Shown piece by piece: positions 53,166 to 63,600 of a stretch of DNA of 64,000 bases. The notes below the pieces were generated by a model. It did not search any database. It worked only from the letters and a program-made list of their open reading frames with translations, and was not told the DNA's origin. Position numbers and translations under genes: made by a program. The stretch spans positions 62,001 to 126,000 of the forward strand of contig JAFIEK010000008.1 in the NCBI GenBank assembly GCA_020832545.1, written 5' to 3'. The stretch's first letter is position 1. Every line of letters begins with the position of its first letter. Origin of the DNA: Pararhodobacter sp. (GTDB lineage Bacteria > Pseudomonadota > Alphaproteobacteria > Rhodobacterales > Rhodobacteraceae).

Positions 53166-54334
53166 TCGCGGTAGACGAGGCGCTGGCGCGGGTTTTTGAG
53201 CTGTGCCAGCCTTTGGGCCATGAGACCGTGCCCTTGGCACAAGCCGCAGGTCGCGTGCTGGCCGAACCCGCGCGCGCCCGGCGCGATCAGCCGCCCTTTC
53301 CCGCTTCGGCAATGGATGGCTACGCCTTGCGCGGACCGGCAGACACGGGCCAGCGCTTTCGCGTCATTGGCGAGGCGCCGGCAGGGCACGCTTTTGCCGG
53401 TCGGGTCGAAAAGGGCGAGGCCGTGCGCATATTCACCGGCGCGCCGATCCCCGAGGGCGCAGACCGGGTGATCATTCAGGAAGATGTCCAGCGCGACGGC
53501 GACGTGATCACGCTGCAAAAGGGGCTGGAAGCAGCGCGCCATATCCGCCCCGCCGGGTTGGATTTTCAGTACGGGGACGTGATGAGCGCCCCACGCCGGT
53601 TGCGCCCTGTCGATCTGGCAATGCTGGCGGCAATGAACATTGCTGAAATCTCCGTCGCCCGCCGCCCCGTGGTGGCAATCATCGCCACCGGTGATGAGCT
53701 TGTCATGCCCGGCGAGACCCCGCGTGCCGATCAGATTGTTGCCTCCAACAGCTTCGCGCTCAAGGCCATGGTCGAGGCCGAAGGCGCCATCGCCCGCTTG
53801 CTGCCCATTGCCCGCGACAGCGAACCCCGGCTGCGTGCGGTGCTGGAAATGGCGCGTGGGGCAGATGTGATTGTGACCATTGGCGGAGCTTCGGTCGGCG
53901 ATCATGACCTTGTCGCAGCCACCACGCAGGCGCTGGGGGCGGAACCCTCTTTCTACAAGATCGCCATGCGACCGGGAAAACCGTTGATGGCCGGGCGGCT
54001 GTTCGATGCGCTGATGCTGGGATTGCCGGGAAACCCGGTCTCTGCGATCGTCTGCGGGCATCTGTTCCTTCTGCCCGCGTTGCGCGCTCTGCAAGGGTTG
54101 GGCGCCTGGCCTGCCGCCACACGGACGGCCCATCTGGCCGCGCCAATCGCCGCCAATGGCCCGCGGGCACACTACATGCGGGCAAGACTGGAACCTGATG
54201 GGCAGATCCGCCCGTGCGACAATCAAGACAGCGCGCTTCTGAGCGTTCTAGCCGATGCTGATGCCCTTCTGATCCGGCCTGTGGGCGACCCGGAACGCCC
54301 GCAAGGACATGCGGTGCGCTATATCGCGCTCTGA
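53162..54334 (+). CDS. moeA: Molybdopterin molybdenumtransferase
   Basis: MoeA inserts molybdate into adenylated molybdopterin. The 390-residue protein has [13 protein letters not shown] (about 43), [19 protein letters not shown] (about 93-111), the molybdopterin-binding [13 protein letters not shown] (about 177), [11 protein letters not shown] (about 240) and [22 protein letters not shown] near 275. It overlaps moaC (ATGA at 53162-53165). The SOS-regulated lexA gene follows after its own promoter. Confidence 0.95.
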   Translation: MIAVDEALARVFELCQPLGHETVPLAQAAGRVLAEPARARRDQPPFPASAMDGYALRGPADTGQRFRVIGEAPAGHAFAGRVEKGEAVRIFTGAPIPEGADRVIIQEDVQRDGDVITLQKGLEAARHIRPAGLDFQYGDVMSAPRRLRPVDLAMLAAMNIAEISVARRPVVAIIATGDELVMPGETPRADQIVASNSFALKAMVEAEGAIARLLPIARDSEPRLRAVLEMARGADVIVTIGGASVGDHDLVAATTQALGAEPSFYKIAMRPGKPLMAGRLFDALMLGLPGNPVSAIVCGHLFLLPALRALQGLGAWPAATRTAHLAAPIAANGPRAHYMRARLEPDGQIRPCDNQDSALLSVLADADALLIRPVGDPERPQGHAVRYIAL

Positions 54335-54339
54335 TTGCG

Positions 54340-54379
54340 TTGACACAGGCGCAGAACATGCGTAGAACTTAAGGTGAAC
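54340..54379 (+). promoter_or_regulatory. lexA promoter with triple GAAC SOS operator
   Basis: TTGACA (54340-54345), a 17-bp spacer and TAGAAC (54363-54368) form a good promoter. GAAC occurs at 54354, 54365 and 54376, each separated by exactly 7 bases, giving two overlapping copies of the alphaproteobacterial LexA box GAAC-N7-GAAC. The middle GAAC lies in the -10 element, so LexA binding would block RNA polymerase and the gene should be autorepressed. Confidence 0.85.
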
Positions 54380-54442
54380 TTCTCCACCCCGCCCCGAGCA
54401 TTCACCGGGGACGAATGCTTACCTTGAGGGAGACGAGCACGC

Positions 54443-55120
54443 ATGTTGACCCGCAAACAGCTGGAACTGCTGCAACTGATCGATACCTGTATGAAACGCG
54501 ATGGTGTGCCGCCGTCCTTCGATGAAATGAAGGATGCGCTGAACCTGCGTTCGAAATCAGGCATCCATCGGCTGATCACGGCGCTGGAAGAGCGCGGGTT
54601 CATCCGCCGACTGGCGCACCGCGCCCGCGCCATCGAAGTGCTGCGCATGCCAGAGGCTCTGGAAGCGCGCAACGCCCCGCGCGTGATCGACGGTGGCCGC
54701 GCCGTCGCGCCGCAAACCAGCGGGCAAGCGGTGCAGGCGATGGAATTGCCGGTCATGGGCCGCATCGCCGCCGGCACGCCGATCGAGGCAATCTCGGAAA
54801 TTTCGCATATGATGGCCGTGCCGGGCTCGATGCTGTCCGGGCAGGGTCAACATTACGCGCTGGAAGTGCGCGGCGATTCGATGATTGAGGCCGGGATCAA
54901 CGATGGCGATATCGTCGTGATCCGCGAACAGAACACAGCCAATAACGGCGATATCGTCGTTGCATTGGTTGAAGGGCAGGAAGCCACGCTCAAACGCTTT
55001 CGCCGCGTGCGCGGGATGATCGCGCTGGAGGCGGCGAATCCGGCCCACGAAACCCGCATCCTGCGCGATGATCAGGTCGAGGTGCAGGGCCGTCTGGTGG
55101 GGCTGATCCGCAGCTACTGA
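54443..55120 (+). CDS. lexA: SOS repressor LexA
   Basis: LexA represses DNA-damage genes and cleaves itself when stimulated by RecA filaments. The 225-residue protein has an N-terminal winged helix ([10 protein letters not shown] to about 68, with [20 protein letters not shown] as the recognition region). The cleavage bond Ala110-Gly111 is in GRIAAGTP. The peptidase S24 domain has Ser146 in RGDSMIEAG and Lys184 in ATLKRF as the catalytic dyad. A GAGGGAGACGAG site precedes the ATG. The GAAC triple site lies 63-89 bp upstream. Confidence 0.97.
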   Translation: MLTRKQLELLQLIDTCMKRDGVPPSFDEMKDALNLRSKSGIHRLITALEERGFIRRLAHRARAIEVLRMPEALEARNAPRVIDGGRAVAPQTSGQAVQAMELPVMGRIAAGTPIEAISEISHMMAVPGSMLSGQGQHYALEVRGDSMIEAGINDGDIVVIREQNTANNGDIVVALVEGQEATLKRFRRVRGMIALEAANPAHETRILRDDQVEVQGRLVGLIRSY

Positions 55121-55294
55121 GGGGCAAGCCTTTGCTTGGCCGGAGCCTCCATGCACGCGGCCAAGCTGCGTGTTGACGGGTCGGCTTCTGCGCGGAGCAA
55201 TGGCACCAGCCCCTAGGTTACCTGGATGAACACGGGAAGTGGCGTGCCCACGGCGACCCGTTACCTTTTTGTGGCCAGCCTGAACAGTGCGCGC

Positions 55295-57796
55295 TTACCC
55301 GTCCATGCGGATCCGGGCGTTCGAGGGATCATAAGGGCTGTCTTCGGTCACCTGAGCATCCCAAAGCTGGCGCAGCATCCGCACCTTCAGCCGGGTTCCG
55401 GGTACTGCCAGATCGGGCTTCACATAACCCATACCGATCTGTTTTCCGAACGCCACCGAATACCCGCCCGAGGTCAGGCGACCGACCTTTTCATCACCCA
55501 GATAGAGCGCCTCCTTACCCCACGGATCGCTGTCATCCGGGCCGTCGATCAGCAGCGTGACGCATTTTGAACGAATACCCGTGGCCGCCATCGCCTCTTT
55601 GCCATGGAAGTTTTTCGACATATCCACAAACCGGGGCAGATCAGCTTCCAGTGGCGTGGCGTCGCGACCCAGTTCATTGCCGAACGCGCGATAGGACTTT
55701 TCCTGCCTTAGCCAGTTTTGCGCCCGCGCACCCACCAGCTTCAGCCCCACCCCTTCACCCGCCGCCATCAACTGGTCAAACAGGTAGTTCTGCATCTCGA
55801 CCGGATGATGCAGCTCCCACCCCAGCTCACCCGTATAGGCCACCCGCACCGCACGCACCGGGCACATCTTCAGCTCAATCTCGCGCATGCTCAGCCACGG
55901 TGAACGCTTGTTTGACAGCACCGTTTCCGGCGACGCATCGCGCACCAGCGGCGCCAGCAGTTCGCGAGATTTCGGCCCCGCCACGGCAAAGACCCCCCAT
56001 TGCGTGGTGGCATCGTGGATGTCCACCCAACTACCGGCATGCGCCATGAAATCTTCTGCTGCCTTGCGCAGATAATCGCCGTCATAGGCGGTCCAGGCCC
56101 CGGCCGAGACCAGATAGTATTCGTTCTCGCCCAGCCGGACGATGGTGTATTCGGTGCGCGTGGTGCCCGCCTCGGTCAGAGCATAGGTCAGGTTGATCCG
56201 CCCGACCTTTGGCAGTTTGTTGCAGGTGAACCAGTCCAGAAACGCCGTGGCCGCCGGTCCGCGAACCAGGTGCTTGGTGAAGGCCGTGGCATCAATCATG
56301 CCGACGCCCTCGCGGATCGCGCGCGCCTCGTCCACCGCGTGTTGCCACCAATCGCCACGGCGGAAGCTGCGGCTGTCGTGGTCGAAGCCATCGGGCGCAT
56401 CCAGCGGACCAAAGTAATTCGGCCGTTCCCAACCGTTCACCTGACCGAACTGCGCGCCCTGTGCCTTCATCCGGTCATAGCAAGGTGCTGTGCGCAGGGG
56501 ACGGCAGGCTTCGCGCTCCTCATCCGGGTGATGCAATATGAAGACATGCTCGTAACATTCCTCATTCTTGCGCGCGGCGTATTCCGTGGTTGTCCAGTTG
56601 CCATAGCGCCTGGGGTCCAGAGCTGCCATGTCGATCTCGGCCTCGCCAGACACCATCATCTGCGCCAGATAATAGCCGGTCCCGCCCGCCGCCGTGATGC
56701 CGAAACTGAAGCCTTCGGCCAGCCACATGTTGCGCAGGCCCGGCGCCGGGCCGACAAGCGGGTTGCCGTCAGGTGTGTAGCAGATGGGCCCGTTGAAATC
56801 ATCTTTCAGCCCCACAGTTTCCGAGCTGGGCAGGCGATGGATCATCGACATGTATTCGTCTTCGATCCGCTCCAGATCCAGCGGGAACAGGTCGGCGCGA
56901 AAGCTCTCTGGGACATCATAAAGAAAGCGCGCTGGTGCATTTCGCTCATAGGGGCCCAGAATCCAGCCGCCCCGCTCTTCGCGCACATACCATTTGGCAT
57001 CGGCGTCCCGCAGAACCGGGTGTTCGGGGTTGCCGGCCTTGCGCCATTCCTGAAGCATCGGGTCAGGTTCTGTCACGATATACTGGTGCTCAACGGGAAT
57101 AGCCGGGATCTTGATACCCAGCAGCCGCGCGGTGCGCTGCGCATGGTTGCCGGTGGCCGTGACCACATGCTCGGCCGTGATCTCAAATCGCTCCTCAGAT
57201 GGCACCAGATTGCCGCCACGTTCAACCATCTTCGTGCAACTGACCACCCACTCGCTGCCCGTCCAGCGAAAGCCATCAACCTGTGCGCGCCGCACAACCT
57301 CAACCCCCAGCTGGCGCGCGCCCTTGGCCATCGCCTGGGTCACATCGGCAGGGTTGATATAGCCGTCAGTCGGGTGAAACAGCGCGCCCTTAAGGTCTTC
57401 GCTGCGCACCAGTGGCCAGCGCGATCTGATCTGTGCGGGTGTCAGGAATTCATGCTCGATCCCCACGCATTCGGCGTTTGTGGAATAGAGCATGTATTCA
57501 TCCATCCGCGCGTCGGTCTGGGCCATGCGCAGGTTTCCGACAACATAGAAACCGGGGTTCAGGCCGGTCTCTTCCTCCAACGTCTTGTAGAACCGGACTG
57601 AATAGTCGTGGATGTGCGTGGTGGCGTAGCTCATGTTAAAAAGCGGCAGCAGCCCCGCCGCATGCCATGTGCTGCCTGAGGTCAGTTCATCACGCTCCAG
57701 CAGCATCGTGTCCCAGCCTGCCTTGGCCAGATGATAGGCAATGGAGGTTCCGACGGCGCCGCCGCCAATAACAAGGGCGCGAACATGGGTTTTCAT
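55295..57796 (-). CDS. Dimethylglycine dehydrogenase-like flavoprotein (FAD + GcvT)
   Basis: An 833-residue oxidative demethylase. The N-terminal DAO-type FAD domain has ALVIGGGAVGTSIAYHLAKAG (about 7-27) and STWHAAGLLP near 47, where the His is the residue that carries covalent FAD in dimethylglycine/sarcosine dehydrogenases. A middle FAO_M domain precedes a C-terminal GcvT-like folate-binding half (about 430-833, with AYTGELGWELH near 695). It probably removes methyl groups from dimethylglycine or a related N-methyl compound to tetrahydrofolate. The ATG at 57796 fits the family. The sarcosine oxidase genes 2.3 kb away support a methylamine role. Confidence 0.86.
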   Translation of the reverse strand: MKTHVRALVIGGGAVGTSIAYHLAKAGWDTMLLERDELTSGSTWHAAGLLPLFNMSYATTHIHDYSVRFYKTLEEETGLNPGFYVVGNLRMAQTDARMDEYMLYSTNAECVGIEHEFLTPAQIRSRWPLVRSEDLKGALFHPTDGYINPADVTQAMAKGARQLGVEVVRRAQVDGFRWTGSEWVVSCTKMVERGGNLVPSEERFEITAEHVVTATGNHAQRTARLLGIKIPAIPVEHQYIVTEPDPMLQEWRKAGNPEHPVLRDADAKWYVREERGGWILGPYERNAPARFLYDVPESFRADLFPLDLERIEDEYMSMIHRLPSSETVGLKDDFNGPICYTPDGNPLVGPAPGLRNMWLAEGFSFGITAAGGTGYYLAQMMVSGEAEIDMAALDPRRYGNWTTTEYAARKNEECYEHVFILHHPDEEREACRPLRTAPCYDRMKAQGAQFGQVNGWERPNYFGPLDAPDGFDHDSRSFRRGDWWQHAVDEARAIREGVGMIDATAFTKHLVRGPAATAFLDWFTCNKLPKVGRINLTYALTEAGTTRTEYTIVRLGENEYYLVSAGAWTAYDGDYLRKAAEDFMAHAGSWVDIHDATTQWGVFAVAGPKSRELLAPLVRDASPETVLSNKRSPWLSMREIELKMCPVRAVRVAYTGELGWELHHPVEMQNYLFDQLMAAGEGVGLKLVGARAQNWLRQEKSYRAFGNELGRDATPLEADLPRFVDMSKNFHGKEAMAATGIRSKCVTLLIDGPDDSDPWGKEALYLGDEKVGRLTSGGYSVAFGKQIGMGYVKPDLAVPGTRLKVRMLRQLWDAQVTEDSPYDPSNARIRMDG

Positions 57797-57932
57797 CGGG
57801 GCCTCCGGCTGCGGGGTTCGTGGCCTAAATTGCAGCAATCCCGGCTGTGCGGAGCCGTGAGGCCGACCGATCAGCGCGCGAAAACGACGCCGCACGCGTG
57901 GCACGCACCGTGGCGAGGGTTTTTACATTTGG

Positions 57933-58691
57933 TCAGGCTGGGATGGTCATCGCGCCGGTTGCTTGCCTTTGCGGCGGCGTCATCCCGCCAAAGCATCTGT
58001 GCATGATCGCTTGGTGCCAGTTTTCAAGCGCAGGCAGGGATTTGGCGTGGCTTGCGACCGGCGTCGCCATCGGCCAGGCCAGCAGTGGCGCCACCTGCCC
58101 CCAACAGGCAAAGTCAGCCAGTGCCGGTCCATCCTTGCCCAACCAGCCGCCGCCCTTGTCCAGACAGAGGGCCAGCGCATCAAGCTGCCGCCGCCCCATT
58201 GCCGCGATCTGTTCCGGCGCGTGGCGCCCGACACCGCGCGCCCGCAACTGATGCCGGAAATGGCGGCGCATCTGACGCAGGATCAGGCCGCCGATTACCG
58301 GTGGCGCCAGCGCGCTGATATAGCGCTGCATTCCGTCAAACCCCTCAGGATGCAGGAATAACTCCCATTCCAGAATCTGGTGGAAGCGCTCTTCGAAGGC
58401 CAGTTTCATCGCATCGCGGCAAGCGTCTTCTGCCGTGTAAATGCGAGTCGGGTCGGGCATTCCGTGCTTGAGCGCCAGATGGCTGATAATCGCATCACTG
58501 TCGCCCAGCGTCTGCGCGCCCTCAGTGATCCAGGGGCTTTTGCCCTGCGGGCCACGGTTCGGGCGGTTTTCGACAACTGCCTGGTAGGGGATGCCTGCGT
58601 GACTGAGCCATGCCAGCAATTTCAGGGCAAAAGGCCCGGATGAGGGCAGGCCCCAGGCCGGGGCGAAGATATACACGCGCAACGCTTCCAT
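57933..58691 (-). CDS. Glutathione S-transferase-family protein
   Basis: A 252-residue GST-like protein. The N-terminal thioredoxin-like domain includes FAPAWGLPSSGPFALKL (about 8-24), GKSPWITEGAQ (about 50) and LGDSDAIISHLA (about 62), whose SDAI corresponds to the glutathione-binding Ser/Asp site. A helical C-terminal domain follows. It resembles the metaxin/failed-axon-connection-like branch more than classical GSTs. It diverges from a TetR gene across a double palindrome, so it is probably repressed by that regulator and induced by an unknown compound. Confidence 0.83.
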   Translation of the reverse strand: MEALRVYIFAPAWGLPSSGPFALKLLAWLSHAGIPYQAVVENRPNRGPQGKSPWITEGAQTLGDSDAIISHLALKHGMPDPTRIYTAEDACRDAMKLAFEERFHQILEWELFLHPEGFDGMQRYISALAPPVIGGLILRQMRRHFRHQLRARGVGRHAPEQIAAMGRRQLDALALCLDKGGGWLGKDGPALADFACWGQVAPLLAWPMATPVASHAKSLPALENWHQAIMHRCFGGMTPPQRQATGAMTIPA

Positions 58692-58704
58692 GACGCCTTC
58701 CCGG

Positions 58705-58748
58705 TTGCTTACCATTGGTAAGTAAGGTAGCCTACCAATGGTAAGCAA
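58705..58748. promoter_or_regulatory. Double palindromic operator between GST and TetR genes
   Basis: TTACCATTGGTAA (58709-58721) and TACCAATGGTA (58733-58743) are each palindromes, 24 bp apart centre to centre. Together they form a larger inverted repeat with arms TTGCTTACCATTGGTA and TACCAATGGTAAGCAA. It fills the 74-bp divergent region, so the TetR protein very likely binds here and represses both genes. Confidence 0.85.
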
Positions 58749-58765
58749 TCAACCCAGAAAATGTG

Positions 58766-59347
58766 ATGCCCAGATCCCCCACGGAAACCAGCGCCCGCAT
58801 CCTTGACGCCGCCAGCGCCCTCATCCAGAGCGGCGGACCCTCGGCGCTGACCTTTGACGCCATCGCCAGGCGTATCGGCATGTCAAAACAGGCTGTGCTC
58901 TACTGGTTTCCCAATAAGATCACGCTGATTTCGGCCATTGCCCTGCCCTGCCTGCGTGCCGAAGCCGAGGCTGCCTCCGCCGCCGCCCGCACCGCCGAAA
59001 CCCCCGCAGATGCGCGCAAACGCATTGTGCTGGCACTGATCAGCTTTCATCTGGCTGATCTGCCGCGCTTTCGGTTGATGTATGTCTCGCAGCAGGTGGG
59101 CGGGCACACGGCCCTTGCCCCGGAGATGCTGAAACGAATCCACCCGGTGACCGATACAATGTATACCGCCATCACCGAAGCCTTGGGCAACAACCCCGAC
59201 GACCGCGCGCAGGCCGTTGCGCTGCACATGGCGGCACTGGGACATGTCCTGCTGATGAGCCTTGCTGATGCGGTGGGCGACCCGCTTAAGCACAAACCCG
59301 AAACACTTGCAGAGGTCCTCGCCAGTATGCTTGCAGGCCGCGACTGA
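58766..59347 (+). CDS. TetR/AcrR-family repressor
   Basis: A 193-residue regulator with an N-terminal helix-turn-helix (ARILDAASALIQ, then FDAIARRIGMSKQAVLYWFPNK, about 10-52) and a helical ligand-binding domain (about 60-190). ATG 58766 is chosen; a GTG one codon upstream is also in frame. It diverges from the GST-like gene with a double TTACCATTGGTAA-type operator, so autorepression and control of the GST gene are expected. The ligand is unknown. Confidence 0.88.
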   Translation: MPRSPTETSARILDAASALIQSGGPSALTFDAIARRIGMSKQAVLYWFPNKITLISAIALPCLRAEAEAASAAARTAETPADARKRIVLALISFHLADLPRFRLMYVSQQVGGHTALAPEMLKRIHPVTDTMYTAITEALGNNPDDRAQAVALHMAALGHVLLMSLADAVGDPLKHKPETLAEVLASMLAGRD

Positions 59348-59358
59348 CCGGCAATGAA

Positions 59359-59382
59359 AAAGGGGGGCCAAAGCCCCCCTTT
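59359..59382. terminator. Bidirectional terminator between TetR and sodB
   Basis: AAAGGGGGGC-CAAA-GCCCCCCTTT is a perfect 10-bp stem with a 4-nt loop. On the minus strand it ends in TTTTT, serving sodB; on the plus strand in TTT, serving the TetR gene. Confidence 0.9.
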
Positions 59383-59402
59383 CATCGGCTGCAGATGGCG
59401 TT

Positions 59403-60008
59403 TCAGCCCATCCGTGCGGCCACATTTTCCCAGTTCACCAGCTTGTCGAGGAAGTTCGACAGATAAGCCGGGCGCTTGTTGCGGAAGTCGATGTAATAGC
59501 TGTGTTCCCACACATCGCAGCCAAGAAGCGCGGTCTGGCCAAAGCAAAGAGGGTTCACGCCGTTTTCGGTTTTGGTGACCTTCAAGCTACCGTCCTTGTC
59601 CTTGACAAGCCAGCACCAGCCAGAGCCGAACTGGCCCGCGCCCGCTGCGGAAAAATCTTCCTTGAACTTGTCTACCGAGCCAAAGGACTCAACAATCGCC
59701 TTTTCCAGCGCGCCCGGCATCTTTTTGTTTTCGCCCGGTCCCATCATCTCCCAGAACTGGACATGGTTCCAGTGCTGGCTGGCGTTATTGAAGATCCCGT
59801 TCTGGGCCACGGAACCGGACTGATAGGTGCCGCGGATGATGTCCTCGACTGATTTGCCTTCCCACTCGGTCCCGGAAATCAGCTTGTTGCCGTTGTCGAC
59901 ATAAGCCTTGTGGTGGATATCGTGATGATACTCCATCGTCTCTCGGCTCATGCCAAGGGGGGCCAGTGCGTCATGGGCATAGGGAAGGTCGGGCAAAGTG
60001 AAAGCCAT
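59403..60008 (-). CDS. sodB: Superoxide dismutase (Fe/Mn family)
   Basis: This enzyme disproportionates superoxide in the cytoplasm. The 201-residue protein starts MAFTLPDLPYAHDALAP at an ATG far inside a longer open frame. It carries the metal ligands in YHHDIHHKAYVD (about 26-37), NHVQFWEMMGP (about 74), and DVWEHSYYIDFRNKR (about 158-172, Asp and His). GAGQFGSGWCWL near 120 holds the residues that differ between Fe and Mn enzymes; iron is more likely but not certain. Confidence 0.95.
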   Translation of the reverse strand: MAFTLPDLPYAHDALAPLGMSRETMEYHHDIHHKAYVDNGNKLISGTEWEGKSVEDIIRGTYQSGSVAQNGIFNNASQHWNHVQFWEMMGPGENKKMPGALEKAIVESFGSVDKFKEDFSAAGAGQFGSGWCWLVKDKDGSLKVTKTENGVNPLCFGQTALLGCDVWEHSYYIDFRNKRPAYLSNFLDKLVNWENVAARMG

Positions 60009-60120
60009 GGCAATCCTCATCTCTTTTTGTTTCGGTTGGGGCAAATAAGGGTTCTTGCGCGGCAAAGGTCAAGGGCTGGCGCGGCGATTGACCCCGATGA
60101 TGGCATCGCACTGCCGAGCG

Positions 60121-60687
60121 TCAGCGAGCGTAAAGCCCCACCTCGCCTCCCGGGGCTGACACAGTTGCCAGAAGATCAGCCATGTATTGCGCGACTGAGC
60201 GAAAGCAGATCAGCGTGAACGCCTCGTCACCGTCGCGGATCAGGGCGGCGGCTACCTGGGCTGCGCGGGTGCGGCGGATCTCATCTGTCTGGAAGGTGGC
60301 GAAATCGACCGGGCAGACCTTGGCCAGCACATCGCAGACCTGCGCGCCGGTCAGCGTGAAAACCGCGCGCGCGTCCGACACATCGGCAACCGTCACGAAT
60401 GCGCCCGCAAATACTGCTTCCAGCGCGGAGGTCAGGCGCGGAGCCTCGGCGTAGTCAACCATGAGCAGCAGTTCATCGGGCGACATCCATGCCACAGCCC
60501 CTCTCTGCCCACGCACCACCCGCCGCTGGCCCGGCACCGCCGCGCCAAGTTCGCGCTGCAGGGCTGCGGCCAATGCAGGCAACCCAAGGTCACCGCGCAG
60601 CGTGATCATGCCGCATGGCCCGGCCTCAGCCAGATCCACCAGACCATGCGCCTGAAAGCCCGGCAGGGCGCTGACAGGTTCAGACAT
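60121..60687 (-). CDS. soxG: Sarcosine oxidase gamma subunit
   Basis: The gamma subunit of heterotetrameric sarcosine oxidase, about 188 residues, structurally related to GcvT. Visible stretches are ITLRGDLGLPALAAAL (about 28), AWMSPDELLLMVDYA (about 65), and DVLAKVCPVDFATF near 117, all typical of SoxG. It overlaps soxA by 8 bp (60680-60687) and ends the leftward soxD-soxA-soxG run. The gamma subunit is non-catalytic but needed for the complex. Confidence 0.93.
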   Translation of the reverse strand: MSEPVSALPGFQAHGLVDLAEAGPCGMITLRGDLGLPALAAALQRELGAAVPGQRRVVRGQRGAVAWMSPDELLLMVDYAEAPRLTSALEAVFAGAFVTVADVSDARAVFTLTGAQVCDVLAKVCPVDFATFQTDEIRRTRAAQVAAALIRDGDEAFTLICFRSVAQYMADLLATVSAPGGEVGLYAR

Positions 60688-63600
60688 TCTGCTTCTCCCC
60701 GGCCTTGTCAAAGAACACCGGGTCGCAGACCCGTGCCTTGACCGGCTTGCCGTCCTCACCCAGAAAATCGATCACTTCATCCATGCGATCCGGCCCGTTA
60801 TGTACCAACCCCAGCGCGATCCCCTTGCCCAGCGTGGGCGAGAAGTAGGTGGAGGTCACGCGCCCCTGCGTCTGCCGCTGGCCGTTGGCATTCACGCTTT
60901 CCAGCGGGGCCAGCGCGCCATCTGGCAGGACCGATCCATCCAGCGTTTCCAGCCCCACCAGCTGCCAGCGGTCTGCCGAGGTCATGCCCGGGCGCTCCAT
61001 TCCGCGCTTGCCGAGGAAGTCTTCCTTTTTCTTGCTGATCGCCCAGTTCAGCCCCAGATCCTGCGGAATGACCGTGCCGTCGGTTTCATCGCCGATCATG
61101 ATGAACCCCTTTTCGGCACGCATGATATGCAACGCCTCGGTACCATAGGGCATGACACCGAATTCCGCCCCCGCCGCGATCAGTTTGTCCCACAAGGCGC
61201 GCGTCTGCCCGGCCGGGACGGCGATTTCATAGCTCAACTCGCCCGAGAACGAGATCCGGAAGACCCGCGCCGGGATACCGGCCAACACACCGTCACGCCA
61301 TTCCATGAAGGCCAGCGCCTCACACGACAGATCAATGTCGCTGCCCAGTGTTTCCAGAACCTTGCGCGCATTGGGGCCGACCACGGCGATCTGGCCGAAC
61401 TGTTCGGTCAGGTTCACCACATGCACCTGCCAGTTCCACCATTCGCATTGCAGCCAGTCTTCCATCCACGCATGGATACGGTCTGCCCCGCCGGAGGTGG
61501 TGTGGCATAGGAAGGCATCATCTGACAGGCGCGCAACCACGCCGTCATCCATCAGAAAACCGTTCTCGTTGCACATCAGCCCGTAGCGGCATTTGCCCGG
61601 CTTAAGACTGCTCATCATGTTGGTGTAAAGCATGTCCATGAAGCGGCCCGCATCCGGGCCTTTGACCAGCAGTTTCCCCAAGGTCGAAGCATCCAGCAGA
61701 CCTAGGCTGTCGCGCGTCTGTTTGACCTCGCGCATCACTGCGTCATGGCGGCTTTCGCCCGTGCGCGGGTAGCAATAGGGGCGGCGCCAGTGGCCTACGG
61801 GTTCCCAGGACGCGCCATTGGCCTCGTGCCAGTCATGCAGCGGGGTACGGCGCAGCGGCTGAAAAATCGCGCCGCGCGCCTCACCGCCGATGGCCCCCAT
61901 CGAAATCGGTGTATAGGGCGGACGGAACGTGGTGGTACCCACTTGCGGTATGGGGCGGCCCAGCGCATCGGCCAGAATGGCAAGACCGTTGATATTGCTC
62001 AGCTTCCCCTGATCGGTTGCCATGCCCAGCGTGGTGTAGCGCTTGGTGTGTTCAACCGATTCATAACCCTCGCGCGCGGCCAGTTGCACATCCGAGACCT
62101 TCACATCGTTCTGCGGGTCCAGCCACATTTTCATGCGCAGCGGATATTGCGCGCGAGCAGGCATCATCCAGACCGGGGCGAGCGGCCCCTCGGGCTCGGC
62201 CTCGATTGCTTGCCCAGGCAAGTCATCAGCCTCAGCCGGAAAGGCAGAGGCCGCATCGGCCAGTACATCGGTGGTCTGCATGGCGCCGTTGGCACTGCCA
62301 AGCGCGCGTACGAAGCCCTGCCCGTCATGGCCCAGCGGCGGGCGCGCGGGGTCAGGGCGGAAGAACGCACCGGCCTCATCCCAAAGGAGCTTGCCACCGC
62401 AATGGGACCACAGATGCACGACCGGCGACCACCCGCCTGACATACCAACCGCATCGCAGGCAATATGTTCGGAAATCGCACCGCCATCACCATCCTGACG
62501 GCACAGCGCCACGCCCGTCACGCGCTTGCCGCCCGCGACATGATGGATTGCCGTGCCCTCGATCACACGGATGCCCAACGCGCGAGCACGTGCAGGCAGC
62601 GCCCCGCGCGCTTCCGGGCGGGCGTCGATCACTGCGGCCACCGTGATCCCGGCCTCGTGCAACTGAATCGCGCTACGATAAGCATCATCATTATTGGTGA
62701 CAATCACCACACGCTTGCCGGGCACTACAGCCCAGTTGACAAGATAATCGCGCATCGCGCTGGCCAGCATCACGCCGGGGATGTCATTGCCTGCAAACGA
62801 CAGCGGGCGCTCGATCGCTCCGGTGGCATTGATGATCTGGCCTGCACGCACCCGCCACAGCCGGTGGCGCGGTTTGTCCGCGCCCGGCTCATGATCGGCG
62901 ACGCGCTGGTAGCCAAGCGCATAGCCATGATCATGCACACCGGCGACCATGGTGCGCGGCAGCAAGGTGACATTGGGCAGCGCCAGCAAGGCCGCCAGCA
63001 CATCTGCCAACCAGTCATCTGCGGCCCTGTCATCAATGCGGGCACCATCGACAACCACCCGGCCACCAAACTGCGCCTGCTCCATTAAGATCACGCGCTT
63101 GCCCTGCCGTGCGGCCCCCATCGCAGCGGTCAGCCCGGCCAGGCCGCCGCCCGCAACCAACACATCGCAAAAGGCATGGATCTGTTCATAGCGGTCCGCA
63201 TCGCGGGTTTCGGCATCCGGCGCACGCCCCAGCCCTGCTGTGCGGCGGATGAAGGGCTCGTAGACATGCTTCCAGAACGGACGGGGATGAATGAACATCT
63301 TGTAATAGAAACCGGCGCTCAGAAACCGCGCAAACCAGGTGTTCACCGCGCCGATGTCGAACTCAAGGCTGGGCCAGTGGTTCTGGCTGATGGCCTTGAG
63401 GCCCGCAAACAGCTCTGTCGTGGTGGCGCGCTGGTTCGGCTCGAACCGCTGGCCCTCGCCCAGTCCGACCAGCGCATTGGGCTCTTCCGCGCCCGAGGCG
63501 ACGATGCCGCGCGGGCGGTGATACTTGAACGACCGCCCGACAAGGAGCTGATCATTGGCCAGCAGGGCAGAGGCCAGTGTATCCCCGACATAGCCCTGCA

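Noticed and set aside
55226-55570. 114-residue open frame after lexA
   Set aside because: It lies mostly antisense to the end of the DMGDH-like gene and has no domain or credible ribosome binding site.
56000-57601. 533-residue antisense open frame inside the DMGDH-like gene
   Set aside because: Composition is shadow-like and the opposite strand encodes a complete, motif-rich flavoprotein.
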